From SZAS-79 sp963844255 (lineage in GTDB: Bacteria > Pseudomonadota > Gammaproteobacteria > Burkholderiales > SG8-39), in NCBI GenBank assembly GCA_963844255.1, contig CAWJNP010000018.1, positions 1 to 64,000 on the forward strand: a stretch of 64,000 nucleotides of DNA, given 5' to 3'. The stretch's first letter is position 1. The number at the start of each line of letters is the position of its first letter. Made by a program: the position numbers and the translations under genes. The notes under the pieces are model-generated. The model was given only the letters and a program-made list of their open reading frames with translations. It ran no database searches and had not been told where the DNA came from. Of this stretch, positions 47,973-56,562 are shown piece after piece.

Positions 47973-48100
47973 GAGAAGAGGGGGCTGCGCGCCCCCTCCT
48001 CAGACCTCCCCGCGAGGAGAAGAGGGGGCTGCGCGCCCCCTCCTCAGACCTCCACACTAGGAGAAGAGGGGGCTGTGGCCCCCTCCTCAGACCTCCCCCC
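47971..48100 (+). repeat. three tandem 44-bp hairpin repeats (triple terminator)
   Basis: AGGAGAAGAGGGGGCTGCGC begins the unit at 47971 and 48015, and its variant (CTGTGG after GGGGG) at 48059: exact 44-base period. Each unit holds a GAGGGGGC / GCCCCCTC stem of about 8 bp, and then TCCTCAGACCTCC. They begin at the FKBP stop codon. The gap to the convergent monooxygenase gene (48123) also holds a degenerate copy of that gene's own 3' end (CTACGCTTTAGGGG against CTATGCTTTGGGG). Confidence 0.85.
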
Positions 48101-48122
48101 GCCCTACGCTTTAGGGGTCAGC

Positions 48123-49316
48123 CTATGCTTTGGGGATTGTGATGCCGTTGTAGAGCCAGGCCATGGCCTGGCCGGGCGGGCCGGCGGAAGGCTCGGCCAG
48201 CCACTGGTTGCGCAGTTCGCGCACCACGCCCGCAGCGTGGTAGATGTCGCCGTAATAGCGCGCCGTCATCTGCACGCGCCCGGTCCGGAGGTATCTCGCC
48301 TCCTGGTACTTGAGAAACGCACTGGCGAAGTCTCCTCCGGTGATTTCCGCGTACGCCGCAAGTACGACCGCATCCTCGATCGCCATGTTGGCGCCCTGCG
48401 CGAGGTACTGGAGCATCGGATGCGCGGCGTCACCGAGCAGGGTGACCCGGCCCCTGGACCATTCGCGGTTCGGCTCCCGGTCGCACAGCACCCACATCTT
48501 CCATACGTTGATCTTGTCGAGCAGCCGCTTCACCTCGGGCTGCTCGTCGGCGAACTTGCGCTTAAGTTCGTCCGGGTCGCCGAACACGTCCCAGCCTTCC
48601 TCGTAACGATCGCTGTGGAACACCGCGACCAGGTTGTACAACTCGCCACGGCGCAGCGGGTAATGCACCAGATGCGTCTTCGGCCCGGCCCACAGGACGA
48701 CGTTGTTCTGCCACAGGTCGTCCGGCACTTCCGAGCGCGGCAGCACGGCCCGATACGCGATATGCCCCGACACCCGCGGCGCGCCGTCGCCGAGCATCTG
48801 CTGGCGGACCGCGGACCACAGTCCGTCGCAGCCGATCAGCGCGCACCCCTCGATCGGTTCGTCGCCCTCGAGCTGCAGTTTCACGTGCGTGCCAAGATCC
48901 TCGTAGCGCAGCACCTTCCTCGAAACATGCAGCTCGACGTTCGGCTCGGCAGCACAGGCGTCGAGAAACACCTGGTGCAGGTCACCGCGATGGATCACGC
49001 CGTACATGTATCCGCCAAAGCGCTGCCGGTAGCCTTCCCCGCCCACGGGCAGGCTGGCAACCTTCTCTCCGGTCAGGGCGTCCATCATCACCAGGTTCTC
49101 GGGGTGTGCCGACCAGCGCTCGATGGCGTCATGCAGGCCCAGTTCCTCGAACATCCGGTACACGTTCGGCCCGAGCTGGATGCCCGCGCCGATCTCCCTG
49201 AATTCGGCGCCTTGCTCGAAGACCTCGACCTTGAATCCCTTGCGCGCAAGCGCCAGCGCAGCCGCCAGACCACCGATGCCGCCACCGGCGACCAGTACGG
49301 GAAGCACTGCACTCAT
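48123..49316 (-). CDS. FAD monooxygenase, 3-hydroxybenzoate 6-hydroxylase-like
   Basis: 397 residues. FAD-binding GGGIGGLAAALALARKGFKVEVFEQG, DG motif ALIGCDGLWSAVRQQ, and GDAAHPMLQYLAQGANMAIEDAV (GD motif). Sequence such as FREIGAGIQLGPNVYRMFEELGL and RVTLLGDAAHPML matches 3-hydroxybenzoate 6-monooxygenases, which make gentisate from 3-hydroxybenzoate using NADH and O2. Salicylate 1-hydroxylase is the main alternative. Start overlaps the stop of the FMN oxidase gene (ATGA), so the two are co-transcribed. No gentisate dioxygenase gene is in the window. Confidence 0.8.
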   Translation of the reverse strand: MSAVLPVLVAGGGIGGLAAALALARKGFKVEVFEQGAEFREIGAGIQLGPNVYRMFEELGLHDAIERWSAHPENLVMMDALTGEKVASLPVGGEGYRQRFGGYMYGVIHRGDLHQVFLDACAAEPNVELHVSRKVLRYEDLGTHVKLQLEGDEPIEGCALIGCDGLWSAVRQQMLGDGAPRVSGHIAYRAVLPRSEVPDDLWQNNVVLWAGPKTHLVHYPLRRGELYNLVAVFHSDRYEEGWDVFGDPDELKRKFADEQPEVKRLLDKINVWKMWVLCDREPNREWSRGRVTLLGDAAHPMLQYLAQGANMAIEDAVVLAAYAEITGGDFASAFLKYQEARYLRTGRVQMTARYYGDIYHAAGVVRELRNQWLAEPSAGPPGQAMAWLYNGITIPKA

Positions 49317-50488
49317 GCCGCCTCTCCCGCGATCAGGCCGCGATCGATTTCCGCGATCGTCCGGGCACCGCAGAGCTGCATGTTGCGCACCAGTTCATCT
49401 GCGAGGATCGCGAGCGCCCGCATCGCGCCCGGCTCACCGCCCGCGGACGCGCCGTAGAGCGTCGGACGCCCGGCACATGCGGCCTGCGCGCCCAAGGCGC
49501 GCGCCTTGATCAGGTCGACCCCGCGACGCACGCCGCCATCGAGCAGCACCGGCACCCTGCCCCCGACCGCCCCGAGCACGGCCGGCAACGAATCGAGCGT
49601 GGCCAGGGCGGCATCCAGCTGGCGTCCGCCATGGTTGGAGATCCAGATGCAATCGGCGCCCATCTCCACGATGCGGGCCGCGTCGTCAGCGCGCGACACG
49701 CCTTTCACGATCAGCTTTCCCTTCCACAGGTCGCGCAGGCGCCGCAGGCCGTTGTCGTCGAACGACGCGTCCAGGTTCTGCCCGACCGCGGAGGAAATAG
49801 ACACCAAAGTCTCGGACTTCTTTGCAGTGAACCCGCGCAGATTCTCGAGCATCGGCAGGCCGCCGTTGGCGATCACCCGCAATGCCCAGTGCGGCTTTCC
49901 AAGCGCCTCCAGCATCTGCCAGGCACGCGGACGGAACGGCTGGGTAAAGCGATTGTAGGAATCGCGCTCGCGCTTGCCGCCCACCGGGAGGTCCACCGTG
50001 ACCACCAGCGCCTCGTAGCCGGCGGCCCAGGCACGCTTCACCAGCTTGTCAGTGAAGTCCCGGTCGTAGAGCACATACAACTGGAACCAGCGCCGGCCAT
50101 CGCCATTGGCTTCGGCAACGGCTTCAATGCTCGCCGTGGCCGTCGTCGACAGGGTGAACGGGACGCCATAGTGCGCTGCGGCGCGGGCGATGGCCAGGTC
50201 GGCGCCGGGCCAGGCGATGCCGATGCCCCCGGTGGGTGCGATCACCAGCGGCAGCCTGGACGGGCCGCCGAGGATCTCGCAGGAAGTGTCGATCTTCGAG
50301 ACGTCGCGCAGCACGCGCGGCGCAATGCGCACCCGCTCGTACGCGGCGCGGTTGTCGCGCAGTGCGACTTCGTCCTCGGCGCCGCCGTCGAAGAAATCAA
50401 AGATGGCGCGCGGCAGGCGACGCTTCGCGCTCTTTCGCAAATCGCCGATATTTACCGCGTCGGAAAAATGAGGCATACGGGCTTCCAT
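49313..50488 (-). CDS. FMN-dependent alpha-hydroxy-acid oxidase/dehydrogenase
   Basis: 391 residues from ATG at 50488; ATG at 50476 (MPHFSDAVN) is equally possible. TIM-barrel FMN family (lactate, mandelate, glycolate): RAIFDFFDGGAEDEVALRDN, PLVIAPTGGIGIAWPGADLAIARAA, YDRDFTDKLVKRA, ISNHGGRQLDAALATLDSL with the catalytic His, and LLDGGVRRGVDLIKARALGAQA. Substrate unknown; L-lactate or mandelate-like acids are typical. Divergent from the DHDPS-like gene with about 110 bases between. Confidence 0.85.
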   Translation of the reverse strand: MEARMPHFSDAVNIGDLRKSAKRRLPRAIFDFFDGGAEDEVALRDNRAAYERVRIAPRVLRDVSKIDTSCEILGGPSRLPLVIAPTGGIGIAWPGADLAIARAAAHYGVPFTLSTTATASIEAVAEANGDGRRWFQLYVLYDRDFTDKLVKRAWAAGYEALVVTVDLPVGGKRERDSYNRFTQPFRPRAWQMLEALGKPHWALRVIANGGLPMLENLRGFTAKKSETLVSISSAVGQNLDASFDDNGLRRLRDLWKGKLIVKGVSRADDAARIVEMGADCIWISNHGGRQLDAALATLDSLPAVLGAVGGRVPVLLDGGVRRGVDLIKARALGAQAACAGRPTLYGASAGGEPGAMRALAILADELVRNMQLCGARTIAEIDRGLIAGEAA

Positions 50489-50601
50489 GGCAGAGGCAGG
50501 GGACTTCAGCGCGAAGTTTACCCCGCGGCGAAACGGAGTTTCGCCAGCCCTCCGGCTGCGGGCATAATTGCGCCTTCGTTCCCGAAGGAAAACCCATTCC
50601 C

Positions 50602-51522
50602 ATGGCCGCAACCCAGCGCATCACCGGCGTGCTCTCGCCGGTCGTCACCCCGTTCCGCAAGGATCTTTCGCCCGATGTCGACCGTTTTGTCCGCCACTGC
50701 AAGTGGCTCATGAAAAACGGCTGCTCGGGACTCGCGGTGTTCGGCACCAATAGCGAAGCGAACTCGATGTCGGTGGACGAAAAGCTCGAACTGCTCGAAG
50801 CACTGGTCAAGGGCGGCGTGCCGGCCGCAGCGCTGATGCCGGGAACCGGCGCCTGCGCGCTGACTGATTCGGTCAAACTCACTTCTGCCGCGGTCAAGCT
50901 CGGCTGTGGCGGTGTGCTGATGCTGCCGCCGTTCTACTACAAGGGTGTGTCCGACGAGGGCCTGTACCGGAACTTCGCCGAAATCATCGAGCGCGTCGGA
51001 GACGATCGCCTGCGCCTGTACCTGTACCACATCCCCCCGGTGTCGGCCGTGCCGATCACGATGGCGCTGATCGAGCGGCTGCTGGGCAAGTACCCGGGCA
51101 TCGTCGCAGGAGCGAAGGATTCCTCCGGCGACTGGTCGAACACCAAGGCCATGCTCGACAACTTCGCCAAGGCCGGCTTCGACGTGTTCGCGGGCAGCGA
51201 GGTATTCCTTCTCGACAACCTGCGCAACGGCGGCAAGGGCTGCATCACCGCCACCGGGAACGTGAACCCGGGGCCGATCGACAACGTCTACCGCAACTGG
51301 CGCGGGCCGGATGCCGACAAGCTGCAGGCGGGCATCACCGCAACGCGCAACATCGTGCAGAAGGTGCCGATGATCCCCGCGCTCAAGGCCATCATTGCGC
51401 ATTTCGGCAACGACCCGCAGTGGAAGACCGTGCGCCCGCCGCTGACCGAACTGTCCGCCGAACACGAGAAGCAGGTGATCACCGAGTTGAGGGGCGCCGG
51501 CTTCACGATGCCAGGCCTGTGA
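50602..51522 (+). CDS. dihydrodipicolinate synthase-family aldolase/lyase
   Basis: 306 residues, ATG at 50602 just after GAAGGAAAACC. TIM-barrel DHDPS family: GVLSPVVTPFRKDLSPDVDRF, GTNSEANSMSVDEKLELLEA, Tyr in LYLYHIPPVSA, Schiff-base Lys in IVAGAKDSSGDWSNT, and CITATGNVNP. The substrate could be any 2-oxo acid aldol; pairing with SDR and ICL-like genes suggests sugar-acid or branched-acid catabolism rather than lysine synthesis. Eleven bases to the SDR start. Confidence 0.85.
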   Translation: MAATQRITGVLSPVVTPFRKDLSPDVDRFVRHCKWLMKNGCSGLAVFGTNSEANSMSVDEKLELLEALVKGGVPAAALMPGTGACALTDSVKLTSAAVKLGCGGVLMLPPFYYKGVSDEGLYRNFAEIIERVGDDRLRLYLYHIPPVSAVPITMALIERLLGKYPGIVAGAKDSSGDWSNTKAMLDNFAKAGFDVFAGSEVFLLDNLRNGGKGCITATGNVNPGPIDNVYRNWRGPDADKLQAGITATRNIVQKVPMIPALKAIIAHFGNDPQWKTVRPPLTELSAEHEKQVITELRGAGFTMPGL

Positions 51523-51532
51523 GCCGGCGCGC

Positions 51533-52226
51533 GTGCGCACCGCACTGATCACGGGCGCCGGTCGCGGCATCGGCCTGGCCACCACGCGCGCGTTCCTTGG
51601 CGCCGGCTGGCGGGTCCTCGCGCTCGACAAGGACTTCTCGAACTTCGACGCGACCGGCGAAGTGCAGCGCATCGAGTACGACCTGACCAACATCGCGGGC
51701 ATCGCGGCGATGGCTGCGACTCTGGGCGAAGTCGACACCCTGGTGAACAACGCCGGGCGTGCTCTATTGCGAGCCCTACGACGCCATTCCCGATGCCCAC
51801 AAGCGCGAGATCATCGCCGTCAACCTCGAGGCCCCGGTGGCATTGATCGCTGCGCTTTCGCCGCAGATGGTGGCGCGCAAGCGGGGGCGGATCGTGAACG
51901 TGGGATCGGTGGCAGCCTTCACCGGCCATCCCGACCTCTGGTACGGGATCACCAAGGCCGGGCTGCTCAATCTCACCAAGAGCTGGGCCACGCAACTCGG
52001 TCGTCACGGCGTGCTGGTCAATGCGGTTGCGCCCGGCCCGACCCACACCGACATGTACGAGCAGCTGCCGCAGTCGCGAAAGGACATGGTCGAGCGTAGC
52101 GTCTATTCGGCCCGTGCCGCACGGCCCTCTGAAGTCGCCGAGGCGATCCTGTGGCTGGGCTCGGCCTCGCCCGAGTACGTCAACGGCACCACGCTGGACT
52201 GCAACAACGGCTCCTACCCGCGCTGA
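51533..52226 (+). CDS. short-chain dehydrogenase/reductase (SDR)
   Basis: About 231 residues with a GTG start at 51533. TGAGRGIG (TGxxxGxG NAD-binding), DTLVNNAGR (NNAG), and YxxxK in WYGITKAGLLNLTKSWATQLG with Ser in NVGSVAAF. One frame break near 51765 joins VDTLVNNAGR and LYCEPYDAIPDAHKREIIAVNLEAP. It oxidises or reduces an alcohol/ketone with NAD(P). Second gene of the lyase operon. Confidence 0.85.
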
Positions 52227-52290
52227 TCCGGCGCGCCGCTAGAATGCTCCGGATCCAACCAGGAGACACATCCATGAAAGGAAGCCGCCG

Positions 52291-53154
52291 ATGAACAGCC
52301 TGCGCAGCATGCTCGCCGCGCGCGAATTCATCACCGCCCCCGGCGTGTTCGAGATGTTCTCCGCCAAGATCGCCGACCGGATGGATTTCAAGGCCCTGTA
52401 CATGACGGGCTATGGCGTCTCGGTCTCGCACCTTGGCGTGGCGGACGCGGGCCTGGTCACCTACCGCGACATGGTCGAACGCGCCCGCACGATCGCCGGC
52501 GGCATCACCCGGCCGCTGATCGCGGACGCGGACACCGGCTTCGGCGGCCTGATCAACATCCGCGAAACCGTGCGCGGCTACGAAGCCGCCGGCGTGCAGG
52601 CGATCCAGATCGAGGACCAGGAGATGCCGAAGAAGTGCGGGCATACGCCGAACCGCCGGGTGGTGCCGCTGAAGGACATGCAAAAGCGCATCGAAGTTGC
52701 GGTCGAGGCACGGCGCAGCACGGATTTCCTCGTCATCGCGCGCACCGACGCGCGCACTTCGCACGGCATCGACGAGGCAATCGCGCGCGGCAAGGCGTTT
52801 GCCGCAGCTGGTGCGGACGTCGTATTCGTCGAATCGCCGGAAACGGCGCTGGAGTTCGAGAAGGTCGGCACTGAGCTGGCCGGCGACGCGTGGCTTCTGG
52901 CCAATATGGTGCCGAGCGGTCGCTCGCCGGAAATCGCGCGCGAAAAATTGATCGCGTGGGGCTATTCGATCGCGATCTATCCCAGCGTCGGCATGGCCGC
53001 CGCCTGCGCGGCCCTCGAGTCGGCCTACACGTACCTCGCGCAGCACGGCAGCACGATCGGAAGCCCGGTGCCGTCCTTCAGCATGGACAGGATGCACGAT
53101 CTGGCCGGATTCCCGGATGTCTGGGCGTTCGAGAAAAAGCACGCGGAGAGCTGA
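52291..53154 (+). CDS. isocitrate lyase/PEP mutase-family lyase
   Basis: 287 residues, ATG at 52291 after GGAAGCCGCCG. The family signature KKCGHTPNRRV (K-K/R-CGH, catalytic Cys) is present, with Mg-binding ADADTGFGGL (DADTG) and IEDQEMPK. It cleaves or forms C-C bonds next to a carboxylate; 2-methylisocitrate lyase, oxaloacetate decarboxylase and 2,3-dimethylmalate lyase belong here. Encoded directly before a LeuC/LeuD-like hydratase, a pairing known from dimethylmaleate/dimethylmalate metabolism. Two bases separate it from the next ATG. Confidence 0.85.
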   Translation: MNSLRSMLAAREFITAPGVFEMFSAKIADRMDFKALYMTGYGVSVSHLGVADAGLVTYRDMVERARTIAGGITRPLIADADTGFGGLINIRETVRGYEAAGVQAIQIEDQEMPKKCGHTPNRRVVPLKDMQKRIEVAVEARRSTDFLVIARTDARTSHGIDEAIARGKAFAAAGADVVFVESPETALEFEKVGTELAGDAWLLANMVPSGRSPEIAREKLIAWGYSIAIYPSVGMAAACAALESAYTYLAQHGSTIGSPVPSFSMDRMHDLAGFPDVWAFEKKHAES

Positions 53155-53156
53155 AC

Positions 53157-54539
53157 ATGGGCCGGACCCTGCTGGACAAGATCTGGGACGAACACGTGGT
53201 CGCCGACCTCGGCAGCGGCGTGTCACTGCTGCATGTGGACCGGCACTACCTGCACGAACTGGCGGTGAGCCGCGGTTTTCCGACGCTTCGCGCGCACGGC
53301 ACGCCCGTGCGAAACCCCGAGCTCAATTTCGCCACCGCGGACCACGTGATCTCCACCGCGCCCGGCCGCACCGGTGGCGCGTTTCCGTGGTCGGTCAAGG
53401 TCATGGACACCTTGCGTATCGAGACCGCGCAGGCGGGGATCCGTCTGTTCGACATCGGCCAGGACGGCCAGGGCATCCTGCACGTCATCGGCCCGGAACT
53501 CGGCCTCACCCTGCCGGGCACGACGGTGATCTGTGGCGACAGCCACACCTGCACCAACGGCGCGCTCGGCGCGCTGGCATTCGGTATCGGGATCAGCGAG
53601 GTGGTGCACATCCTCGCCACCCAGACCATCGTGCAGAAGAAGCCCCGGACCATGCGCGCCAGCCTCGAGGGCATGCTGCCCCGCGGGGTCTACGCGAAGG
53701 ATCTGATCCTCGCGCTGATCGGCAAGATCGGCGCAGCGGGTGGGGCCGGATACGCGGTGGAATACGCGGGCAGCGCCGTACGCGCGCTCGACATCGAAGC
53801 GCGCATGACGCTGTGCAATCTGTCGATCGAACTGGGGGCCAAGATCGGCATGGTGGCGCCTGACGAGAAGACCTACGCGTACGTGCAGGGCCGCCGCTTT
53901 GCACCGGCCGGAGCGCAGTACGAAGCCGCCGTCGCCCACTGGAAGACGCTCGCGACCGACACAGATGCGAAGTTCGATGCCGAGGTATTGCTCGATGTCT
54001 CCGCACTCGCACCGCAGATCACCTGGGGGACGAGCCCGGAGGACGTGATCGGCATCGACGCCAGGATTCCCGAGCCCGGGCACGTATCCAAGTCCGATGC
54101 GCTCGCCTACATGGGGCTTGCCGCCGGGGACCGGATCGCGGGAACCAAGGTCGACCGCGTGTTCGTCGGCTCATGCACCAACTCGCGCGTGTCCGACCTG
54201 CGTATCGCAGCCGGGGTCGTGCGCGGGCGCAAGGTCGCAAAGCATGTCGAGGCCTGGATCGTGCCCGGGTCGGTGGGGGTCAAACGCGAGGCAGAGGCCG
54301 AAGGCCTCGATCAGGTGTTCCTCGACGCCGGGTTCCAGTGGCGCGAGCCCGGCTGCTCCATGTGCGTGGGCGTCAACGAGGAATGGGCGGCACCGAAGGC
54401 GCGCTGCGTGTCGACCTCGAACCGCAATTTCGTCGGCCGGCAGGGACCCGAGGTGCGCACACACCTCGCCAGCCCGGCCATGGCCGCAGCCGCCGCGATT
54501 GCCGGCGAGATCACCGACGTACGCGAATTTCTGGACTGA
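53157..54539 (+). CDS. aconitase-family hydro-lyase, large subunit (LeuC/DmdA-like)
   Basis: 460 residues, ATG at 53157. 4Fe-4S ligands: Cys in VFVGSCTNSRVSDLR and the CxxC in PGCSMCVGVNEEW; catalytic ICGDSHTCTNGALGALAFGIG and PGSVGVKREAEAEG. It hydrates or dehydrates a dicarboxylate (isopropylmalate, citraconate or dimethylmaleate type) together with the small subunit. A 3-isopropylmalate role is possible, but the neighbours (ICL-like lyase, SDR, DHDPS-like) do not belong to leucine synthesis. Confidence 0.88.
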   Translation: MGRTLLDKIWDEHVVADLGSGVSLLHVDRHYLHELAVSRGFPTLRAHGTPVRNPELNFATADHVISTAPGRTGGAFPWSVKVMDTLRIETAQAGIRLFDIGQDGQGILHVIGPELGLTLPGTTVICGDSHTCTNGALGALAFGIGISEVVHILATQTIVQKKPRTMRASLEGMLPRGVYAKDLILALIGKIGAAGGAGYAVEYAGSAVRALDIEARMTLCNLSIELGAKIGMVAPDEKTYAYVQGRRFAPAGAQYEAAVAHWKTLATDTDAKFDAEVLLDVSALAPQITWGTSPEDVIGIDARIPEPGHVSKSDALAYMGLAAGDRIAGTKVDRVFVGSCTNSRVSDLRIAAGVVRGRKVAKHVEAWIVPGSVGVKREAEAEGLDQVFLDAGFQWREPGCSMCVGVNEEWAAPKARCVSTSNRNFVGRQGPEVRTHLASPAMAAAAAIAGEITDVREFLD

Positions 54540-54541
54540 AC

Positions 54542-55156
54542 ATGGAAAAATTCACCACGCTCACCGCAATCGCCGCCTGGTACCCGAGGGACAACGTCGA
54601 CACGGACCTCATCATCCGCGTCGAGCGCTGTGCCAAAGTGGAGAAGGAAGACCTCGGGCCGTATGCGTTCGAGATGGCGCGCTTCCTCCCGGACGGCAGC
54701 GACAATCCCGAGTTCCCGCTCAACCAGGGACCGTTCCGCCAGGCGCAGATCCTTGTCGGCAGCATCAATTTCGGTTGTGGCAGTTCGCGCGAAATGGCCG
54801 TGTGGGCGATTGCCGGGATGGGCATTCGCTGCGTGATCGCACCCTCGTTCGGCGAAATCTTCTTCGCGAACTGTTTTCAGAACGGGTTGCTGCCCGTGAT
54901 CCTGCCGAACGACGTGGTGCAAGTACTTGGCGCGACACTGGCCGCAGACCCCGCGAACGCGCGCCTCACCGTGGACCTCGAACGGCAGGTGGTCGTCGCC
55001 CCGGATGGCGGGGAGCATGCGTTCGCGATCGAACCGCGCCGCAAGAAGGCGCTGCTCGAGGGCCTGGACGGCATCGCGCTGACCCAGCTTCACGAGTCCG
55101 ACATCGCCGCCTTCCAGCAGAGAGACCGTCTCAAGCGGCCCTGGGTGTACGTCTGA
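54542..55156 (+). CDS. aconitase-family hydro-lyase, small subunit (LeuD/DmdB-like)
   Basis: 204 residues, ATG at 54542, two bases after the large-subunit stop. Swivelling-domain features: YPRDNVDTDLIIRVERC, NFGCGSSREMAVWAIAGMGIRCVIAPSFGEIFFANCFQNGLLPVIL, which is the substrate-binding GxxSxR loop. Normal LeuD length. Last gene of the lyase operon; a 103-base gap to the convergent oxidoreductase gene contains the second 27-bp palindromic element. Confidence 0.88.
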   Translation: MEKFTTLTAIAAWYPRDNVDTDLIIRVERCAKVEKEDLGPYAFEMARFLPDGSDNPEFPLNQGPFRQAQILVGSINFGCGSSREMAVWAIAGMGIRCVIAPSFGEIFFANCFQNGLLPVILPNDVVQVLGATLAADPANARLTVDLERQVVVAPDGGEHAFAIEPRRKKALLEGLDGIALTQLHESDIAAFQQRDRLKRPWVYV

Positions 55157-55203
55157 TTCTGTAACTTTTAAAAATAAAGACCAGCTCCAGGAGCCGGCCT
55201 TCG

Positions 55204-55230
55204 GTCAATCCGTGTATCGGTATCGATACA
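55204..55230. repeat. 27-bp palindromic element, copy 2
   Basis: GTCAAT (55204-55209), two bases, then GTGTATCGGTATCGATACA (55212-55230). It matches the element at 15713-15739 at 24 of 27 positions; the central A is G, giving one broken pair in the palindrome. Like copy 1 it lies between convergent genes. Confidence 0.6.
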
Positions 55231-55258
55231 ACCCCGTCACCGGATGAGTTCGAACCAA

Positions 55259-56330
55259 TCAGGCTTTTGCCTTGCGGTTGAGTTCCAGGCGCGCATCGAC
55301 AATGCCCACCAGTTCGTCGAGCACCGCGGAGCGCATGCCTTTCTGCGCCGCCACGGTCTGCACCAGGCGGTCGACCCGCTCGATGTTGGGCGCCCCGCCG
55401 AACAAGGCGCGCGCGGCTGACGAGGGGTTGGCGAGCCCCTGCGCGGCGGCGGCGTACTTCTCGAACGGCACGAGGTCCTTCTCGTTCGCGCCCAGCGACA
55501 CGCACGAGCTTCACGACCCAGTTGAAGACCTCGCGCGAGGCCGCGAGATCGGAGTGCACGGCGTCCTTGATCGGACGCATCGCGTCCTTCTGTACGCAGC
55601 GATAGTTGCCGGCGATCAGCATCGCCCACTTGGCCAGCGGCACGAACACCGACTCGTGCACCTTCAGCTTGACCGGCAGTTCGATCATTCCGGATCCGGT
55701 GTCGAAGCGCACCGCCTCGATGTCCGCCTCCAGTTCGCGCAGCATCGCGGTGTGCGCATCCGACGCGAAGCGCGCCGACTTGAAGTTGGTCGGCAGGCGC
55801 ACCTGCAGCACGTTGACCTTTTCCTCCGGCGGACGAAACGCCTGCGGATCCGGGCTGCACAGCGTCATCAGCGTCGGATCGAAGCTGTCCCACACCTCGG
55901 GATCCTTGTAGCAGCTGCGGCAGGCCTTCACGTCGATGCCGGGGATACGCGCGAGATAGGTCAGCGGCGGCATGTTCATGATCGACATGCAGGGCACCTT
56001 CGCCTTCGCCACGGCGTCCAGCAGTTCGCGCACGCCGGGCGAGCGGTACTGCGGCTCCTGCATCGCGAGCACGACCAGATCGTAATCGGCGGGATTGGCC
56101 GACTGCGGACCGCCCGCGGACAGTTTCCCGGAGAGCTTCCTCGACTCGATCTCCACCAGGCCTTCGCGGCCCTTGATCGGCATGCGCACGATGGCGCCTT
56201 CGGAATTGAATAGATCCGCTTCGGCGGGCAGGCAGATCAGCTTCACCGTATGGCCGGCATGCAGCAGCTTGATTGCCAGCAGCGAGCCATAGGAGGCGCC
56301 CATGATCAGGATCTTGCGCATTGTGCTCAT
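55259..56330 (-). CDS. ketopantoate-reductase-like NAD(P)-binding protein
   Basis: About 357 residues from ATG at 56330. N-terminal Rossmann fold MRKILIMGASYGSLLAIKLLHAGHTVKLICLP (GASYGS instead of GAGAIG), then YDLVVLAMQEPQYRSPGVRELLDAVAKAKVPCMSIMNMPPLTYL, resembling 2-dehydropantoate 2-reductase. A frame break near 55505 moves the C-terminus (SLGANEKDLVPFEKYAAAAQGLANPSSAARALFGG) to another frame. Reaction unknown; probably a hydroxyacid dehydrogenase or decarboxylase-like protein. Divergent from the IclR gene; the 230-base gap has no further gene. Confidence 0.65.
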
Positions 56331-56562
56331 TGGATTTTTTTCTCCGGCCATCTGAAATTTGTATCCGCATGCTATGCATTGCACCGGAACAGCGCAATGA
56401 GGAATCCGCATGGACGAACGGTCGCGATCAACTGCTGCACCGCAACCTTGGCGCTTGACCAGAGTTTCCGGGGTCGCCATCCTGCTTGCGCTTGCGAAGA
56501 CGCCCTCCCCTGCGCTCAACCTCTTCTGACATCACTTGAAAATCCGCCGCAACGATCCCGGA

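Noticed and set aside
47971..48100. CRISPR array
   Set aside because: The three units are contiguous tandem copies without unique spacers, and each folds as a GC hairpin; no cas genes are present.
53157..55156. Leucine biosynthesis leuCD
   Set aside because: Subunits match LeuC/LeuD in sequence, but no leuA or leuB is nearby and the operon carries lyase and dehydrogenase genes unrelated to leucine; a catabolic hydratase is more likely, though not proven.
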